Shown here piece by piece: positions 50,847 through 60,123 of a stretch of 64,000 nucleotides of DNA. The notes under the pieces were generated by a model. The model saw nothing but the letters and a program-made list of their open reading frames with translations, did no database searches and had not been told where the DNA came from. Position numbers and translations under genes: made by a program. Source of the stretch: PALSA-555 sp963731625 (lineage in GTDB: Bacteria > Actinomycetota > Acidimicrobiia > IMCC26256 > PALSA-555); assembly GCA_963731625.1 (NCBI GenBank), contig CAVSWH010000004.1:186001-250000 (forward strand). The letters are read 5' to 3'. How positions within the stretch are numbered: position 1 is the stretch's first letter; every line of letters begins with the position of its first letter.

Positions 50847-52213
50847 GGCAGCGCGTCAACGAGCGACGCCCCGTCGGTCGCGACGAGCTCGACGGGGCGC
50901 GGCAGGTCGTCGAGCGTGCGGTCGTCGAGGAAGCGGTCGCGCGACAGCACGACGTCGGGGAGCAGGTAGCGGTGCCCGGCCGGCTCGGCGGCGAGCGCAT
51001 CGGCGACGTCGGCCCCGGTGAGCAGCCCGGTGACCGCGATGTTGCCCCCGAAGAACCGGTTGGCCACCGGGACGAGCCGCACCGCGACGCCCGCGTGGCG
51101 CGTGAGCGCCGGGAGCAGCGGCGTGAGCACGGCCGCGCCGTACTCGCCGGTCACGATCCCGATCGGCGCCGACGGGTCCCCCGTGGCGCGGGCGGTACTT
51201 CCGCGCGGGGCCCGGTAGCCGTCGGGGGGCGCCCCGTCGACCCAGGCGAAGAACCCGGACCGAGGCCCCGTGCCGGGACCCGGGCGGCCGGCGAGGGCGG
51301 CCTGGGCGTCGGCGAGGAACGTGCGCGCCATCCCGATCCCGTTCTCGTGCTGGGCGAACCCGTCGTACGCGTCGGCGTCGGGGAACGGGATGCCCGCGAG
51401 GAGGTAGTACTCGTCGGCGGCGTACACGACGCGCCGGTCGAGCGCCCCGGCGAAGCGGGCCTGCCACGCCGCGACCTGCGCGAGCACCCGCCGGGCCTCC
51501 TCGGGGGTGTGGGCCCGCAGGCTGTCCTCGCGGGAGTGGTCGCCGACGCCGACGGGCACGACCGCGACGGTCTCGAGGCGCGGGTAGCGGTCGAGGATCC
51601 CGAGGAGCGTGTCGTCGAGCGCGTCGCCGTCGTTCAGGTCGGGGCACACCACGATCTGGCCGTGGACGGTCACGCCCGCGTCGAGGAGCGCGGCGAGCCA
51701 GCGCAGGCTCACCGCCCCCCGGGGGTTGCGCAGCAGCCGGGCGCGCAGCGCCGGGTCGGTGGCGTGGATGCTCACGTAGAGCGGCCCGAGGCCCTCGGTC
51801 ACGACCCGCTCGAGGTCCGCCTCGGTGAAGCGGGTGAGCGTCGTGAAGTTCCCGTAGAGGAAGGACAGCCGGTAGTCGTCGTCGCGGAGCGACAGGCTGC
51901 GGCGCATCCCGGGCGGCAGCTGGAAGATGAAGCAGAACGGGCAGTGGTTGTCGCAGGTGCGCACCTGGTCGAACACCGCGGACGCGAGCTCGACGCCGAG
52001 CGGCGCCCCGGCCGGCTTCTCCACCACGAGGTGCTGCTCGAGGCCGCCGCGGCGCAGCTCGAGCTCGACGCAGGGCTCGTCGGCCTGGAGCTGGTAGCGG
52101 ATGACGTCGCGGACCTGCTCGCCGTTGACGGCGAGGATGTCGTCGCCGGGCCGGACCCCCGCGGCCGATGCCGGCGAGCCGGGCGCGACGGCCACCACTC
52201 GCGCCGCGGTCAT
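50843..52213 (-). CDS. PDZ/DUF512 radical SAM family protein
   Basis: 456 aa. Residues ~1-50 are a PDZ-like domain (VVAVAPGSPASAAGVRPGDD ILAVNG). Residues ~85-95 hold the radical-SAM cluster motif CDNHCPFCFI (Cx3Cx2C). DUF512 stretches follow (LYVSIHATDPALRARLLRN, GQIVVCPDLNDG, VVYAADEYYLLAG, FFGGNIAVTGLLTG). The family is conserved next to der in many bacteria and its reaction is not known. PDZ plus radical SAM suggests a protein-modifying or regulatory role (inference). It diverges from ispH with a 44-nt space between start codons. Confidence 0.9.
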   Translation of the reverse strand: MTAARVVAVAPGSPASAAGVRPGDDILAVNGEQVRDVIRYQLQADEPCVELELRRGGLEQHLVVEKPAGAPLGVELASAVFDQVRTCDNHCPFCFIFQLPPGMRRSLSLRDDDYRLSFLYGNFTTLTRFTEADLERVVTEGLGPLYVSIHATDPALRARLLRNPRGAVSLRWLAALLDAGVTVHGQIVVCPDLNDGDALDDTLLGILDRYPRLETVAVVPVGVGDHSREDSLRAHTPEEARRVLAQVAAWQARFAGALDRRVVYAADEYYLLAGIPFPDADAYDGFAQHENGIGMARTFLADAQAALAGRPGPGTGPRSGFFAWVDGAPPDGYRAPRGSTARATGDPSAPIGIVTGEYGAAVLTPLLPALTRHAGVAVRLVPVANRFFGGNIAVTGLLTGADVADALAAEPAGHRYLLPDVVLSRDRFLDDRTLDDLPRPVELVATDGASLVDALP

Positions 52214-52257
52214 GCAGCGAGTCTAGGAGTGACCCGGACGGGCGTTACCCTCGAGCC

Positions 52258-53325
52258 GTGGTCGAAGAGGTGCTCCTCGCCGAGCCGCGCGGCTTCTGCG
52301 CCGGCGTCGAGATGGCGATCAAGGCGCTCGCGTGGATGGTGCGCGTCTTCGACCCGCCCGTGTACTGCTACCACGAGATCGTCCACAACCGGCTCGTCGT
52401 CGACCGCTTCCGTGCGCTCGGCGTCGTGTTCGTCGACGACGTCGCGGCCGTCCCGGCCGGTGCGCCGCTCATGCTGTCGGCCCACGGCTCCGCCCCCGGC
52501 GTCGTCGAGGCGGCCCGCGCCGAGGGCCGATTCGTCGTGAACGCCGTCTGCCCGCTCGTCACGAAGGTCCACCACGAGGCGAAGGTGCGGGCCCAGAAGG
52601 GCTTCACCGTCCTCTACGTCGGCCACGCGGGCCACGACGAGGCCGTCGGCACCCTCGCCGTCGCCCCCGACGCCATGCGCCTCGTCGAGCACGAGGAGGA
52701 CCTCGACGCCGCCCTCGAGGCCGTCCCCGACCCGGCCAAGGTCGCCCTCCTGGCCCAGACGACGCTCGCCCTCCACGACTGGGAGGGGATCATGGACGAG
52801 GCCCGCGACCGCCACCCCGCGCTGTGGACCGCGACCCGCGGCGACCTGTGCTTCGCCACCACGAACCGCCAGGCGGCCCTGCGCGTCGTCGCCTCCCGCG
52901 CCGACGCGGTCGTCGTCATCGGCAGTGCCAACTCCTCGAACACCGTCGCGCTCGTCACCGTCGCACGCGACGCGGGCTGCGACCGGGTGCTGCGCGTCGA
53001 CGGGCCCGACGAGCTCGACCTCGACGCGCTCGGCGACGCCCGCGTCGTCGGGGTGACCGCCGGGGCGAGCGCGCCCGAGGACCTCGTCGCCGCGGTCGTC
53101 GACGCGCTTGCACCCAGCCGGGGCGTCGAGCCGGTCTTCGTCACCGACGAGGACGAGTACTTCCCGCCGCCGCGGGAGCTGCGCGACCTGCTCCCCGCGC
53201 TCGACTCGATCGCCGCGTTCGCGTTCGGCGGCTCGGCCCGCGACGCCGCGCAGGCCGACGGGCCGCTGCGCGAGGACCGCGCCGCGGACGCGTCACGCGC
53301 CCTCGCGGACCTCGCCGGCACGTAA
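52258..53325 (+). CDS. ispH: 4-hydroxy-3-methylbut-2-enyl diphosphate reductase
   Basis: 355 aa. Last enzyme of the MEP isoprenoid pathway: an iron-sulphur enzyme that makes IPP and DMAPP. The three cluster cysteines are C14 (EPRGFCAGVEMA), C98 (NAVCPLVTKVH) and C198 (RGDLCFATTN). HGSAPGVVEAAR and GSANSSNTVALV are the other signatures. GTG 52258 is chosen because EEVLLAEPRGFC is the usual N-terminus. The C-terminal ~50 residues extend beyond the core. The 3' end overlaps convergent plsC by 33 nt. Confidence 0.96.
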   Translation: MVEEVLLAEPRGFCAGVEMAIKALAWMVRVFDPPVYCYHEIVHNRLVVDRFRALGVVFVDDVAAVPAGAPLMLSAHGSAPGVVEAARAEGRFVVNAVCPLVTKVHHEAKVRAQKGFTVLYVGHAGHDEAVGTLAVAPDAMRLVEHEEDLDAALEAVPDPAKVALLAQTTLALHDWEGIMDEARDRHPALWTATRGDLCFATTNRQAALRVVASRADAVVVIGSANSSNTVALVTVARDAGCDRVLRVDGPDELDLDALGDARVVGVTAGASAPEDLVAAVVDALAPSRGVEPVFVTDEDEYFPPPRELRDLLPALDSIAAFAFGGSARDAAQADGPLREDRAADASRALADLAGT

Positions 53326-53964
53326 CGTCCCGGCCCGCTCGCGGGCCTCGTCGAGGACGCCCTGCAGCGCCACCCGGAGCTGTTCGGTCATGGCCGTGAC
53401 GTCGCCCCGCCGCCGGGAGGTCGCACCCGGCTTGGGCGCGATCGGGGTCCCGACCACGACGACGACCCGGTGCGGTCGCGGCACCGCGGCGCCCCTCGGG
53501 AGGATCTCCTCGCTGCCGCCGATGCCGACCGGGACGATCGGCACCTGGCGCCGCAGCGCGAGGTACGCGGCGCCGTGGAACAGGTCACCGAGCACGGGCC
53601 CGCGCCGCCGGGTGCCCTCCGGGAAGATGGCGAGCGGCTGGCCCTCGACGAGCACGCCGTCCGCGGCGCGGAGCGCGGCCCGGTCGGTGCTCCCCCGCTC
53701 GACGGGGATGCCGCCGAGCGGCGGGAACAGCGCGCCGCCGAGCCTGCCGCGGAAGAGCTCCTGCTTGGCGAGGAAGCAGATCCGGCGACGCGTCGTGAAC
53801 GCGGTGAACGGGACGTCGAGGATCGACCGGTGCGACGGCGCCAGGATGTACGCGCCGTCCGGCGGGACGTGCTCCCGGCCCAGGACGCGCACCCGGAACG
53901 CGACGCGGCACACGACGAGCACGACGGCGCGGACCACCCACCAGAGGGCCCGGCCGGCGCTCAT
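53293..53964 (-). CDS. plsC: 1-acyl-sn-glycerol-3-phosphate acyltransferase
   Basis: 223 aa. It has the N-terminal hydrophobic stretch WWVVRAVVLVVCRVAF, the HX4D motif APSHRSILDVP, the second motif FPEGTRRRG and the third motif VPIVPVGIGGSEEIL. It acylates lysophosphatidic acid to phosphatidic acid in the membrane. ATG 53962-53964 is in a 4-nt ATGA overlap with cmk. The gene order aroA-cmk-plsC is common in actinobacteria. Confidence 0.93.
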   Translation of the reverse strand: MSAGRALWWVVRAVVLVVCRVAFRVRVLGREHVPPDGAYILAPSHRSILDVPFTAFTTRRRICFLAKQELFRGRLGGALFPPLGGIPVERGSTDRAALRAADGVLVEGQPLAIFPEGTRRRGPVLGDLFHGAAYLALRRQVPIVPVGIGGSEEILPRGAAVPRPHRVVVVVGTPIAPKPGATSRRRGDVTAMTEQLRVALQGVLDEARERAGTLRAGEVREGA

Positions 53965-54620
53965 CGCTTCGCCGCCGTGCGGGCTTGGTACGCGTCGACG
54001 ATGTGGCGCACGACCTCGTCGACGGGCCGGTCCGTCGTGTCGATGCGCAGCGCGTCGGGTGCCGGCTGCAGCGGCGACGTGGCCCGGGTGCTGTCGAGGT
54101 GGTCGCGGCGTTCGAGCTCGGCCTGCACCGTCCCGACCTCGGCGCTGGGCTGCGCCTCGTCGCGGCGCCGCCGCGCTCGCTCCAGCTCGCTCGCGGTGAG
54201 GAACACCTTCACCGCGGCGTCGGGGAACACGACGGTGCCGATGTCGCGGCCTTCGACGACGCCGCCCCGCCGGGCGGCGAGCCAGGCGCGCTGATGCTCG
54301 ACGAGCACGGCCCGGACGCCGGGGTACGCCGAGACGCTCGACACGGCCGCGGTGACGTCGGCGCCGCGGATCTCGGTGCTCACGTCCCGCCCGTCGAGGC
54401 GGGTCGTGGCGCCTTGCTGCTCGATCGTCACCTGGCGGGCGAGCGCGGCGCACGCGGCCCCGTCGTGGATGTCGACGCGGCCCTCGAGCGCGGCGAGCGT
54501 CACCGCCCGGTACATCGCGCCGGTGTCGAGCACTTCGAAGCCGAGCGCCGCGGCGACGCCCCGCGCCACCGTCGACTTGCCCGCGCCCGACGGGCCGTCG
54601 ATGGCGACGACCGGTCTCAC
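53961..54620 (-). CDS. cmk: Cytidylate kinase
   Basis: 219 aa. Walker A is AIDGPSGAGKSTVARGVA, LGFEVLDTGAMYRAVTLAAL is the usual substrate-region motif, VVEGRDIGTVVFPDA the CMP-specific motif, and DHLDSTRATSPLQPAPDALR the C-terminal site. It phosphorylates CMP and dCMP. Coupled with aroA upstream by a GTGA overlap and with plsC downstream by ATGA. Confidence 0.96.
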   Translation of the reverse strand: MRPVVAIDGPSGAGKSTVARGVAAALGFEVLDTGAMYRAVTLAALEGRVDIHDGAACAALARQVTIEQQGATTRLDGRDVSTEIRGADVTAAVSSVSAYPGVRAVLVEHQRAWLAARRGGVVEGRDIGTVVFPDAAVKVFLTASELERARRRRDEAQPSAEVGTVQAELERRDHLDSTRATSPLQPAPDALRIDTTDRPVDEVVRHIVDAYQARTAAKR

Positions 54621-55906
54621 GGGCGCGTGAGCGCGGCGAGGTCGTCCGCGAAGCGGGGGTAGGAGACGGCCACGGCCGCCCAGCCTCGCACCGTCGAGGC
54701 CCCGGACACGGCGTTCGCCGCCACGGCGGCCGCCATCGCGATGCGGTGGTCGCCGTGGCTCTTCAGCGTCGTGGCGCGGGGCGTCCCCCCGCGCACCACC
54801 AGCCGGTCGGCCCCGGCCTCGACGCCGACCCCGAGCTCGGTGAGCTCCTGCTCGAGCGCGGCCAGGCGGTCGCTCTCCTTCACCCGCAGCTCACCGACCG
54901 ACACGAACTCGGTCACGCCGTCGGCGAACGCGGCGGCGACGGCCAGCGCCGGCACCTCGTCGATGGAGCCCTCGTCCACGGTGACCTCGGCGCCGTGCAG
55001 CGGCGCGGCGCGCACGGTCAGCTCGCCGACCGGCTCCCCGAGCCGCTCCTCGCGCACGTCGACGGTCACGTCGGCGCCCATCCGCTGGAGCGCGTCGACG
55101 AAGCCGAGCCGGGTCGGGTTGAGCCCGACGTTCTCGACGACGAGCGCCGAGCCCGGGGTCAGCGCCGCGGCGACCACGAAGAAGGCGGCGGACGAGACGT
55201 CGCCCGGCACGGCGAGCTCGAACGGTCGCGGCGCCCCGGCCTGCACCGCGACGGTCGTCGGGTTCGGGCGGGTCACGGGCGCGCCGAGCGCCGCGAGGAG
55301 CCGCTCGGTGTGGTCGCGGCTCGCCGCGGGCTCGACGATCTCGGTGAGGCCCTCGGCCTGGAGCCCGGCGAGCACCAGCGCGGTCTTCACCTGCCCGCTC
55401 GCGGTGCGCAGCTCGTGGCGTCGGCCGACGAGCCCCCCGCCGCGGATCGCCAGCGGCGCGTAGTCGCCGCCGTCTCGCCCGTCGACGTGCGCGCCCATCG
55501 CCCGCACCGGCTCGGTGATCCGCGCCATCGGCCGGCGGCTCAGCGCCTCGTCGCCGACGAGCACCGCGTGGAAGGGCCGACCCGCGAGCAGCCCCACCCC
55601 GAGGCGCATCGTGGTGCCCGAGTTGGCGCAGTCGAGCACGCCCGTCGGCTCGCGCAGCGTGTCGACGCCCGCGCCGTGCACGACCACAGGGCGGTCGCCG
55701 CCGCCGGTCATCCGCACGCCGAGCGCCTCCAGGGCGGCGCGGGTGCGCGCCACGTCGTCCCCGTCGGCGAGGTCGGTCAGGCGGCTCGGGCCCTCGGCCA
55801 GCGCCGCGAAGAGCAGCGCCCGGTGCGAGATCCCCTTGTCGCCCGGCGGACGCAGCCGGCCGCGGATCGGCGCAGGCCCGTCGAGGGCGAGCTCGCTCGC
55901 GGTCAC
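54617..55906 (-). CDS. aroA: 3-phosphoshikimate 1-carboxyvinyltransferase (EPSP synthase)
   Basis: 429 aa from GTG 55904-55906. Sixth step of the shikimate pathway. Key stretches are PGDKGISHRALLFAALAEG, LDCANSGTTMRLG, GDEALSRRPM, SGQVKTALVLAGLQAEG, the DEGSIDEVPALAVAAAF, ELRVKESDRLAA and SHGDHRIAMA motifs. All lie in one frame. It is followed by cmk (GTGA) and preceded by aroH, so aromatic amino-acid genes share this run. Confidence 0.96.
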   Translation of the reverse strand: MTASELALDGPAPIRGRLRPPGDKGISHRALLFAALAEGPSRLTDLADGDDVARTRAALEALGVRMTGGGDRPVVVHGAGVDTLREPTGVLDCANSGTTMRLGVGLLAGRPFHAVLVGDEALSRRPMARITEPVRAMGAHVDGRDGGDYAPLAIRGGGLVGRRHELRTASGQVKTALVLAGLQAEGLTEIVEPAASRDHTERLLAALGAPVTRPNPTTVAVQAGAPRPFELAVPGDVSSAAFFVVAAALTPGSALVVENVGLNPTRLGFVDALQRMGADVTVDVREERLGEPVGELTVRAAPLHGAEVTVDEGSIDEVPALAVAAAFADGVTEFVSVGELRVKESDRLAALEQELTELGVGVEAGADRLVVRGGTPRATTLKSHGDHRIAMAAAVAANAVSGASTVRGWAAVAVSYPRFADDLAALTRP

Positions 55907-55931
55907 GCCGACGCCGCGGGGGCGACCCGGC

Positions 55932-56294
55932 TCACTCGGGCAGGTCGTCGCGCAGGCTGCGCGCGGCACCCAGGTACACGTGGTGCAGCTCGGCGCGCGG
56001 GCGGCTCGTGTCGCAGTGCACGAGCACCCGGATCACCTTCGGCAAGGCCCCCGGCACGGCGATCTCGCGGGCGCAGAGCAGCGGGACGTCGCCGAGGCCG
56101 AGCTGGCGCGCCGCGGTCGCGGGGAACTCGGCGTTCAGGTCTTCGGTCGCGGTGAAGATCATGCTGACCAGGTCGTCGTGCGCGAGCCCGTTGCGCTCGA
56201 GCAGCTCGCGGACCAGCTCCTGGGTCTTCTCGGCGATCTCCGCCTTCGTGTTCTCGTCGCAGGTGGTCGCGCCGCGCACCGCGTGGACTGGCAC
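55932..56294 (-). CDS. aroH: Chorismate mutase, AroH type
   Basis: 120 aa, single domain. VHAVRGATTCDENTKAEIAE, SMIFTATEDLNAEFPATAAR and LLCAREIAVPGALPKVIRVL then VLVHCDTSRPRAELHHVYLG are the AroH (Bacillus-type trimeric) signature. It converts chorismate to prephenate. Located directly before aroA, after rluB. Confidence 0.95.
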   Translation of the reverse strand: MPVHAVRGATTCDENTKAEIAEKTQELVRELLERNGLAHDDLVSMIFTATEDLNAEFPATAARQLGLGDVPLLCAREIAVPGALPKVIRVLVHCDTSRPRAELHHVYLGAARSLRDDLPE

Positions 56295-56324
56295 GGTCGC
56301 AGGCTACCGGCCGCGCCGCGCGGG

Positions 56325-57055
56325 TCACCGGGACGTTCCGGCGCTCGCCGCCTCGTACAGCGCGCGGACCTCGTCGGGCCGGAGCGGCCGCCACTCGCCC
56401 GGCGCGAGCCGGTCGTCGTGCACCGGGCCGATCCGGGTGCGCACGAGCCGGGCGACGGGGTGGCCGACCGTCTCGAGCATCCGGCGCACCTGCCGGGTGC
56501 GGCCCTCGTGGATGGTGAGCTCGACCGCGGCCGCGTCGGCGTGCTGGCCGACGACGCGCGCCCGCGCCGGCGCGGTCGGGCCGTCGTCGAGGCCGACACC
56601 GTCACGGAGCCGGCGCAGCGCGCCCCGGCTCGGCAGCCCGGCCACCTCGGCGAGATAGGTCTTCTCGACGCCGTGACGCGGGTGGGTGAGCAGCTGCGCG
56701 AGCTCGCCGTCGTTCGTCAGCACGAGCAGCCCGGCGGTGTCGTAGTCGAGCCGGCCGACGGGGAACACCCGCGGCTCGGGCGGGACGAGGCCGACGACGG
56801 TGGGCCGCCCCTCCGGGTCGTGCGCGGTCGTGACGACCCGCGTCGGCTTGTGCAGCAGGTAGTAGACGAGGTCGGGCGCCGTCGGGACCGGCACGCCGTC
56901 CACCGCGACGCGGCTCGAGGCCGTGACCCGCGCCCCAGCACCGCGGGCTCGCCGTCGACGGACACGCGCCCGGCACGCACGAGGTCCTCCGCGGCCCGGC
57001 GTGACCCGTAGCCGGCACGGGCGAGCACCTTCTGGACCCGCTCGCCGTCGGGCAC
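56325..57055 (-). pseudogene. rluB: Pseudouridine synthase RsuA/RluB, interrupted by a 1-nt frameshift
   Basis: The S4 domain opens the gene (GERVQKVLARAGYGSRRAAE, DLVRAGRVSVDGEPAVLG). Near 56930-56940, in CCCGCGCCCC, the frame breaks. The second frame reads ARVTASSRVAVDGVPVPTAP, then the catalytic motif PVGRLDYDTAGLLVLTNDGE with the active Asp, and IHEGRTRQVRRMLETVGHPV, ending AASAGTSR. The total is 731 nt, one base short; the repaired length of about 243 aa is typical. The enzyme pseudouridylates 23S rRNA. Neighbour scpB is on the upstream side. An assembly error is likely. Confidence 0.9.
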
Positions 57056-57059
57056 GGCC

Positions 57060-57698
57060 TCAGCCGTCGGTCGGCTCGGCGGGCTCCCCGGTGACGTCGT
57101 CGGAGAGGCGCAGCCCGCGCTCGAGCGCCTGCACGATCTCCGCGTCGGGCACGAAGTCGCCGAGCGGCGGCAGCGACGCGAGCGAGTCGAGGCCGAGCCG
57201 CTCGAGGAACACCGTCGTCGTCCCGTAGAGGACGGCGAGCCCCGGCCCGGGATCGCGGGCGACCTCGGTCACATAGCCACGCGCCACGAGCGTCGTGAGC
57301 GTGCTCTCCACGTCGACACCCCGGATCGCCGACACCTGGGCCCGCGAGATCGGCTGCTTGTACGCCACGATCGCCAGCGTCTCCAGCGCCGGCGCGGAGA
57401 GCCGCACGTGCTGGCCCTCGAGCACGAACCGCTCCACGTACGGCGCGAAGTCGGGATGAGTCTGGAACCGGTAGCCGCCCGCGACGCGGGCGAGCACGAA
57501 GCCGTGCCCGTGACGCTCGTACTCCTCGGTCAGCTCGGCGCAGAGCGCGACGACGTCGTCGACCGGCAGCTCGACCAGCTCGGCGAGGAAGCGCGGCTCG
57601 ACCGGCTCCGTCGCGGCGATGAGCACCGCCTCGATCGCGCGGTGCGTGTCGCCCAGCTCCTGGCGCGGCGGGGGGCGCCAGCCGGCGAAGTCGGTCAC
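57060..57698 (-). CDS. scpB: Segregation and condensation protein B
   Basis: 212 aa, two winged helices. IEAVLIAATEPVEPRFLAEL opens the first, LSAPALETLAIVAYKQPISR then AQVSAIRGVDVESTLTTL is the strongly conserved second part, and TTVFLERLGLDSLASLPPLG closes it. ScpB bridges the SMC complex with ScpA. The gene overlaps scpA by 4 nt and precedes rluB, the standard order. Confidence 0.96.
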   Translation of the reverse strand: MTDFAGWRPPPRQELGDTHRAIEAVLIAATEPVEPRFLAELVELPVDDVVALCAELTEEYERHGHGFVLARVAGGYRFQTHPDFAPYVERFVLEGQHVRLSAPALETLAIVAYKQPISRAQVSAIRGVDVESTLTTLVARGYVTEVARDPGPGLAVLYGTTTVFLERLGLDSLASLPPLGDFVPDAEIVQALERGLRLSDDVTGEPAEPTDG

Positions 57699-58495
57699 GG
57701 CGCCGGCTCCGGCGCCTCGGCGGGCGTGTCCCAGTCGGCGATGCTCGCCGCGTCGAGCACGCCGGTGCCCTCGAGGCGCACCACGGTCAGCGCGCCGAAC
57801 GTCTCGGCCTGGTCGAGGTCGACGACGCCCTGCTTGTAGAGCTCGAGGACGGCGAGGAACCGCACGATCACGTCGAGGCGCGTCGCGACAGAGCGGGTCA
57901 GCTCGCGGAACGTCGCCGCCTGGCCCTCGGGCAGCAGCTCGAGGACCGCGTCGATCGCGTCGGCGACGCTCGCCCGGATCGGCGCGACGTGGTCGGTGTC
58001 GACGTGGGTGGACGGCCGCGGGGTGAGCGCACGGCGCGCCGCGTCGCGCAGCCGCTCGGGCTTCAGCCGCTCGAGCGGGTCAGGGACGAGCGAGCGGTAC
58101 GGCTCCTCGGGGCCGGCGGTCCGGGCCACGCTCCGGTCGGCGGCCCGCATGAGCGCGCCGAGCGCGCCGGCCGCGTCCTGGAAGGTCTTGCAGTCGAGCA
58201 GCCGGGCCAGGAGCAGGTCGCGCTCCTCGAAGCGCAGCAGCTCCTCGTCGAGCTCGAGGTCCTCGGGGGTCGGGAGCAGCCGCCGGGCCTTCAGCTCGAC
58301 GAGCGTCGCCGCGATGAGCAGGAACTCGGTGGCGATCTCGAGGTCGAGGGACTCCATGCGGTCGAGCTCGGTGAGGTACTCGTCGACGATCGTCGCGAGC
58401 GACACCTCGAAGAGGTCGACCTCCTGGCGCAGGATCAGGTGCAACAAGAGGTCGAAAGGACCCTCGAAGACCGCGGTGGTGACCTCGTAGCCCAT
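57695..58495 (-). CDS. scpA: Segregation and condensation protein A
   Basis: 266 aa from ATG 58493-58495 (a GTG two codons earlier is also possible). FEGPFDLLLHLILRQEVDLF is the kleisin N-terminus; EFLLIAATLVELKARRLLPT follows; RDLLLARLLDCKTFQDAAGA and the C-terminal winged helix FLAVLELYKQGVVDLDQAET complete it. ScpA closes the SMC ring. Coupled with scpB downstream. It diverges from trpS. Confidence 0.95.
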   Translation of the reverse strand: MGYEVTTAVFEGPFDLLLHLILRQEVDLFEVSLATIVDEYLTELDRMESLDLEIATEFLLIAATLVELKARRLLPTPEDLELDEELLRFEERDLLLARLLDCKTFQDAAGALGALMRAADRSVARTAGPEEPYRSLVPDPLERLKPERLRDAARRALTPRPSTHVDTDHVAPIRASVADAIDAVLELLPEGQAATFRELTRSVATRLDVIVRFLAVLELYKQGVVDLDQAETFGALTVVRLEGTGVLDAASIADWDTPAEAPEPAP

Positions 58496-58552
58496 CGCCA
58501 CCGCGAAGTTACCCGCCCGCCATCACGGGACCACGCCACTACCGTGGCGGCG

Positions 58553-59542
58553 ATGGCACGGGTCCTCTCGGGCATCCAGCCCACCGGCGACAAGCACCTC
58601 GGCAACCTGCTCGGGGCGATCCGCCACTGGGTCGCGACCCAGGACGCCGACGACTGCCTCTACTGCGTCGTCGACCTGCACGCCATGACGGTCCCCTACG
58701 AGCCGGCCGCGCTCGCCGAGGCGACCCGCCGCACCGCCACCGTCCTGCTCGCCGCCGGCCTCGACCCGAAGCGCTGCACCCTCTTCGTGCAGAGCCACGT
58801 CCCCCAGCACACCGAGCTGACCTGGATCCTCAACTGCGTCGCCAACGTCGGCGAGCTGAACCGCATGACCCAGTTCAAGGAGAAGTCCGAGGGCCGCGAC
58901 TCGGTGTCCGCCGGCCTCTTCGACTACCCGGTGCTCATGGCCGCGGACATCCTCCTCTACGACACCGAGCGCGTCCCGGTCGGCGACGACCAGCGCCAGC
59001 ACCTCGAGCTCGCCCGCGACCTCGCCGGGCGGTTCAACCACCGCTTCGGGGACACCCTCGTCGTCCCCGAGGCGGCCATCCCGCCCGTCGCGGCGCGGGT
59101 CATGGACCTCCAGCACCCGACGGCGAAGATGTCGACGACCGCGCCGACCCCCCAGGGCACCATCGGGCTCCTCGACCCGCCCGAGGTCATCACGAAGCGG
59201 ATCCGCTCGGCCGTCACCGACTCGGGCACCGACGTCCGCTTCGACCCCGACGCCAAGCCCGGCGTGTCGAACCTGCTGCAGATCCTCGCCGCCACCACCG
59301 AGCAGCCGGTCACGGCCGTCGAGGCCGAGTACGCCGACGCCGGCTACGGCACGCTGAAGCAGGCGGTCGCCGACGCCGTCGTCGCGTACCTCGCGCCGCT
59401 CCAGGGGCGCTACGCCGAGCTCCGGGACGATCCGTCGGCGGTCGACGCCGCGCTCGCCACCGGCGCCGAGAAGGCCGAGGCGGTCGCGAGCAAGGTCATC
59501 GCCCGCGTCCGCGAGGCCGCCGGGCTGCTCCCCCGCCCCTAG
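58553..59542 (+). CDS. trpS: Tryptophanyl-tRNA synthetase
   Basis: 329 aa. RVLSGIQPTGDKHLGNLLGA contains the HIGH-type motif in HLGN; VDLHAMTVPYEP, MAADILLYDTERVPVGDDQR and the KMSKS-type loop AKMSTTAPTPQ (KMSTT) follow. It charges tRNA-Trp. The KMSTT form is normal for some lineages. ATG 58553; alternative GTG 58544. It converges with the HD-domain gene across a hairpin. Confidence 0.95.
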   Translation: MARVLSGIQPTGDKHLGNLLGAIRHWVATQDADDCLYCVVDLHAMTVPYEPAALAEATRRTATVLLAAGLDPKRCTLFVQSHVPQHTELTWILNCVANVGELNRMTQFKEKSEGRDSVSAGLFDYPVLMAADILLYDTERVPVGDDQRQHLELARDLAGRFNHRFGDTLVVPEAAIPPVAARVMDLQHPTAKMSTTAPTPQGTIGLLDPPEVITKRIRSAVTDSGTDVRFDPDAKPGVSNLLQILAATTEQPVTAVEAEYADAGYGTLKQAVADAVVAYLAPLQGRYAELRDDPSAVDAALATGAEKAEAVASKVIARVREAAGLLPRP

Positions 59543-59570
59543 CGGCGCCCAGGCGCGGGTGCCTGCGCCG
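59543..59570 (+). terminator. Possible bidirectional terminator hairpin
   Basis: Immediately after trpS a GC-rich stem is possible: CGGCGC and AGGC pair with GCCT and GCGCCG with a 2-nt bulge and a GCGGGT loop. No U tract follows. The convergent HD gene ends 20 nt away, so the stem could serve both sides. Confidence 0.35.
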
Positions 59571-59589
59571 ACGGAACGCCCGCGTGGCC

Positions 59590-60123
59590 TCAGTCGTCGT
59601 CGGCGGCCACGAGCGCGTCGACGACCGCCGGCGGGAACCCGGTCGCCGCCCACTCGTCCTCGGTGTGGTGCGCGCCCGCCCAGCGGGCGGCCTCCTCCCG
59701 GCCGCCGACGACCCGGATGCGGGTCGCGCCGAGCTCGGGGTGGCGCAGGTAGAGGCCGACGCGGCGGGTGATGCCGCGCCGTGCCGACCACGGCCCGGCC
59801 ATCTCGTGCCCGGCGGCCGCGCCGGCGAGCGTCGCCCCGACCCGCCCGACAGGCCCGAGCCCCGCGTCGAGCTTCCCGACGTCGTGGAGCAGCGCGGCGG
59901 CGAGCCAGCGCGTGTCGCCCGCCTCGGCCGTCCCGGCGAGCGTGCGCTCGACGCGGCGGGCCACGCGGATCGCGTGGCGGCGGTCGTGTCGGGGCAGCTG
60001 GGCCCACAGGCCGTACTCGGCGTCGTCGAGCAGGCCCCGCACCCACGCGACGTCCGCGGCGCGCGGCGGCCCCGGCCAGAGCGCGCCGAGGAAGCGGCGG
60101 ACGAGGTGCGCGGCGCGGCTCAT
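59590..60123 (-). CDS. HD-domain protein (putative phosphohydrolase)
   Basis: 177 aa. DRRHAIRVARRVERTLAG supplies the first His and ALLHDVGKLDAGLG the HD doublet; AGHEMAGPWSARRGI and YLRHPELG supply later His residues of the metal site. So the H...HD...H...D pattern of HD hydrolases is present. Substrate unknown; phosphate esters or signalling nucleotides are possible. ATG 60121-60123 overlaps the stop of the protease gene (ATGA). Confidence 0.83.
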   Translation of the reverse strand: MSRAAHLVRRFLGALWPGPPRAADVAWVRGLLDDAEYGLWAQLPRHDRRHAIRVARRVERTLAGTAEAGDTRWLAAALLHDVGKLDAGLGPVGRVGATLAGAAAGHEMAGPWSARRGITRRVGLYLRHPELGATRIRVVGGREEAARWAGAHHTEDEWAATGFPPAVVDALVAADDD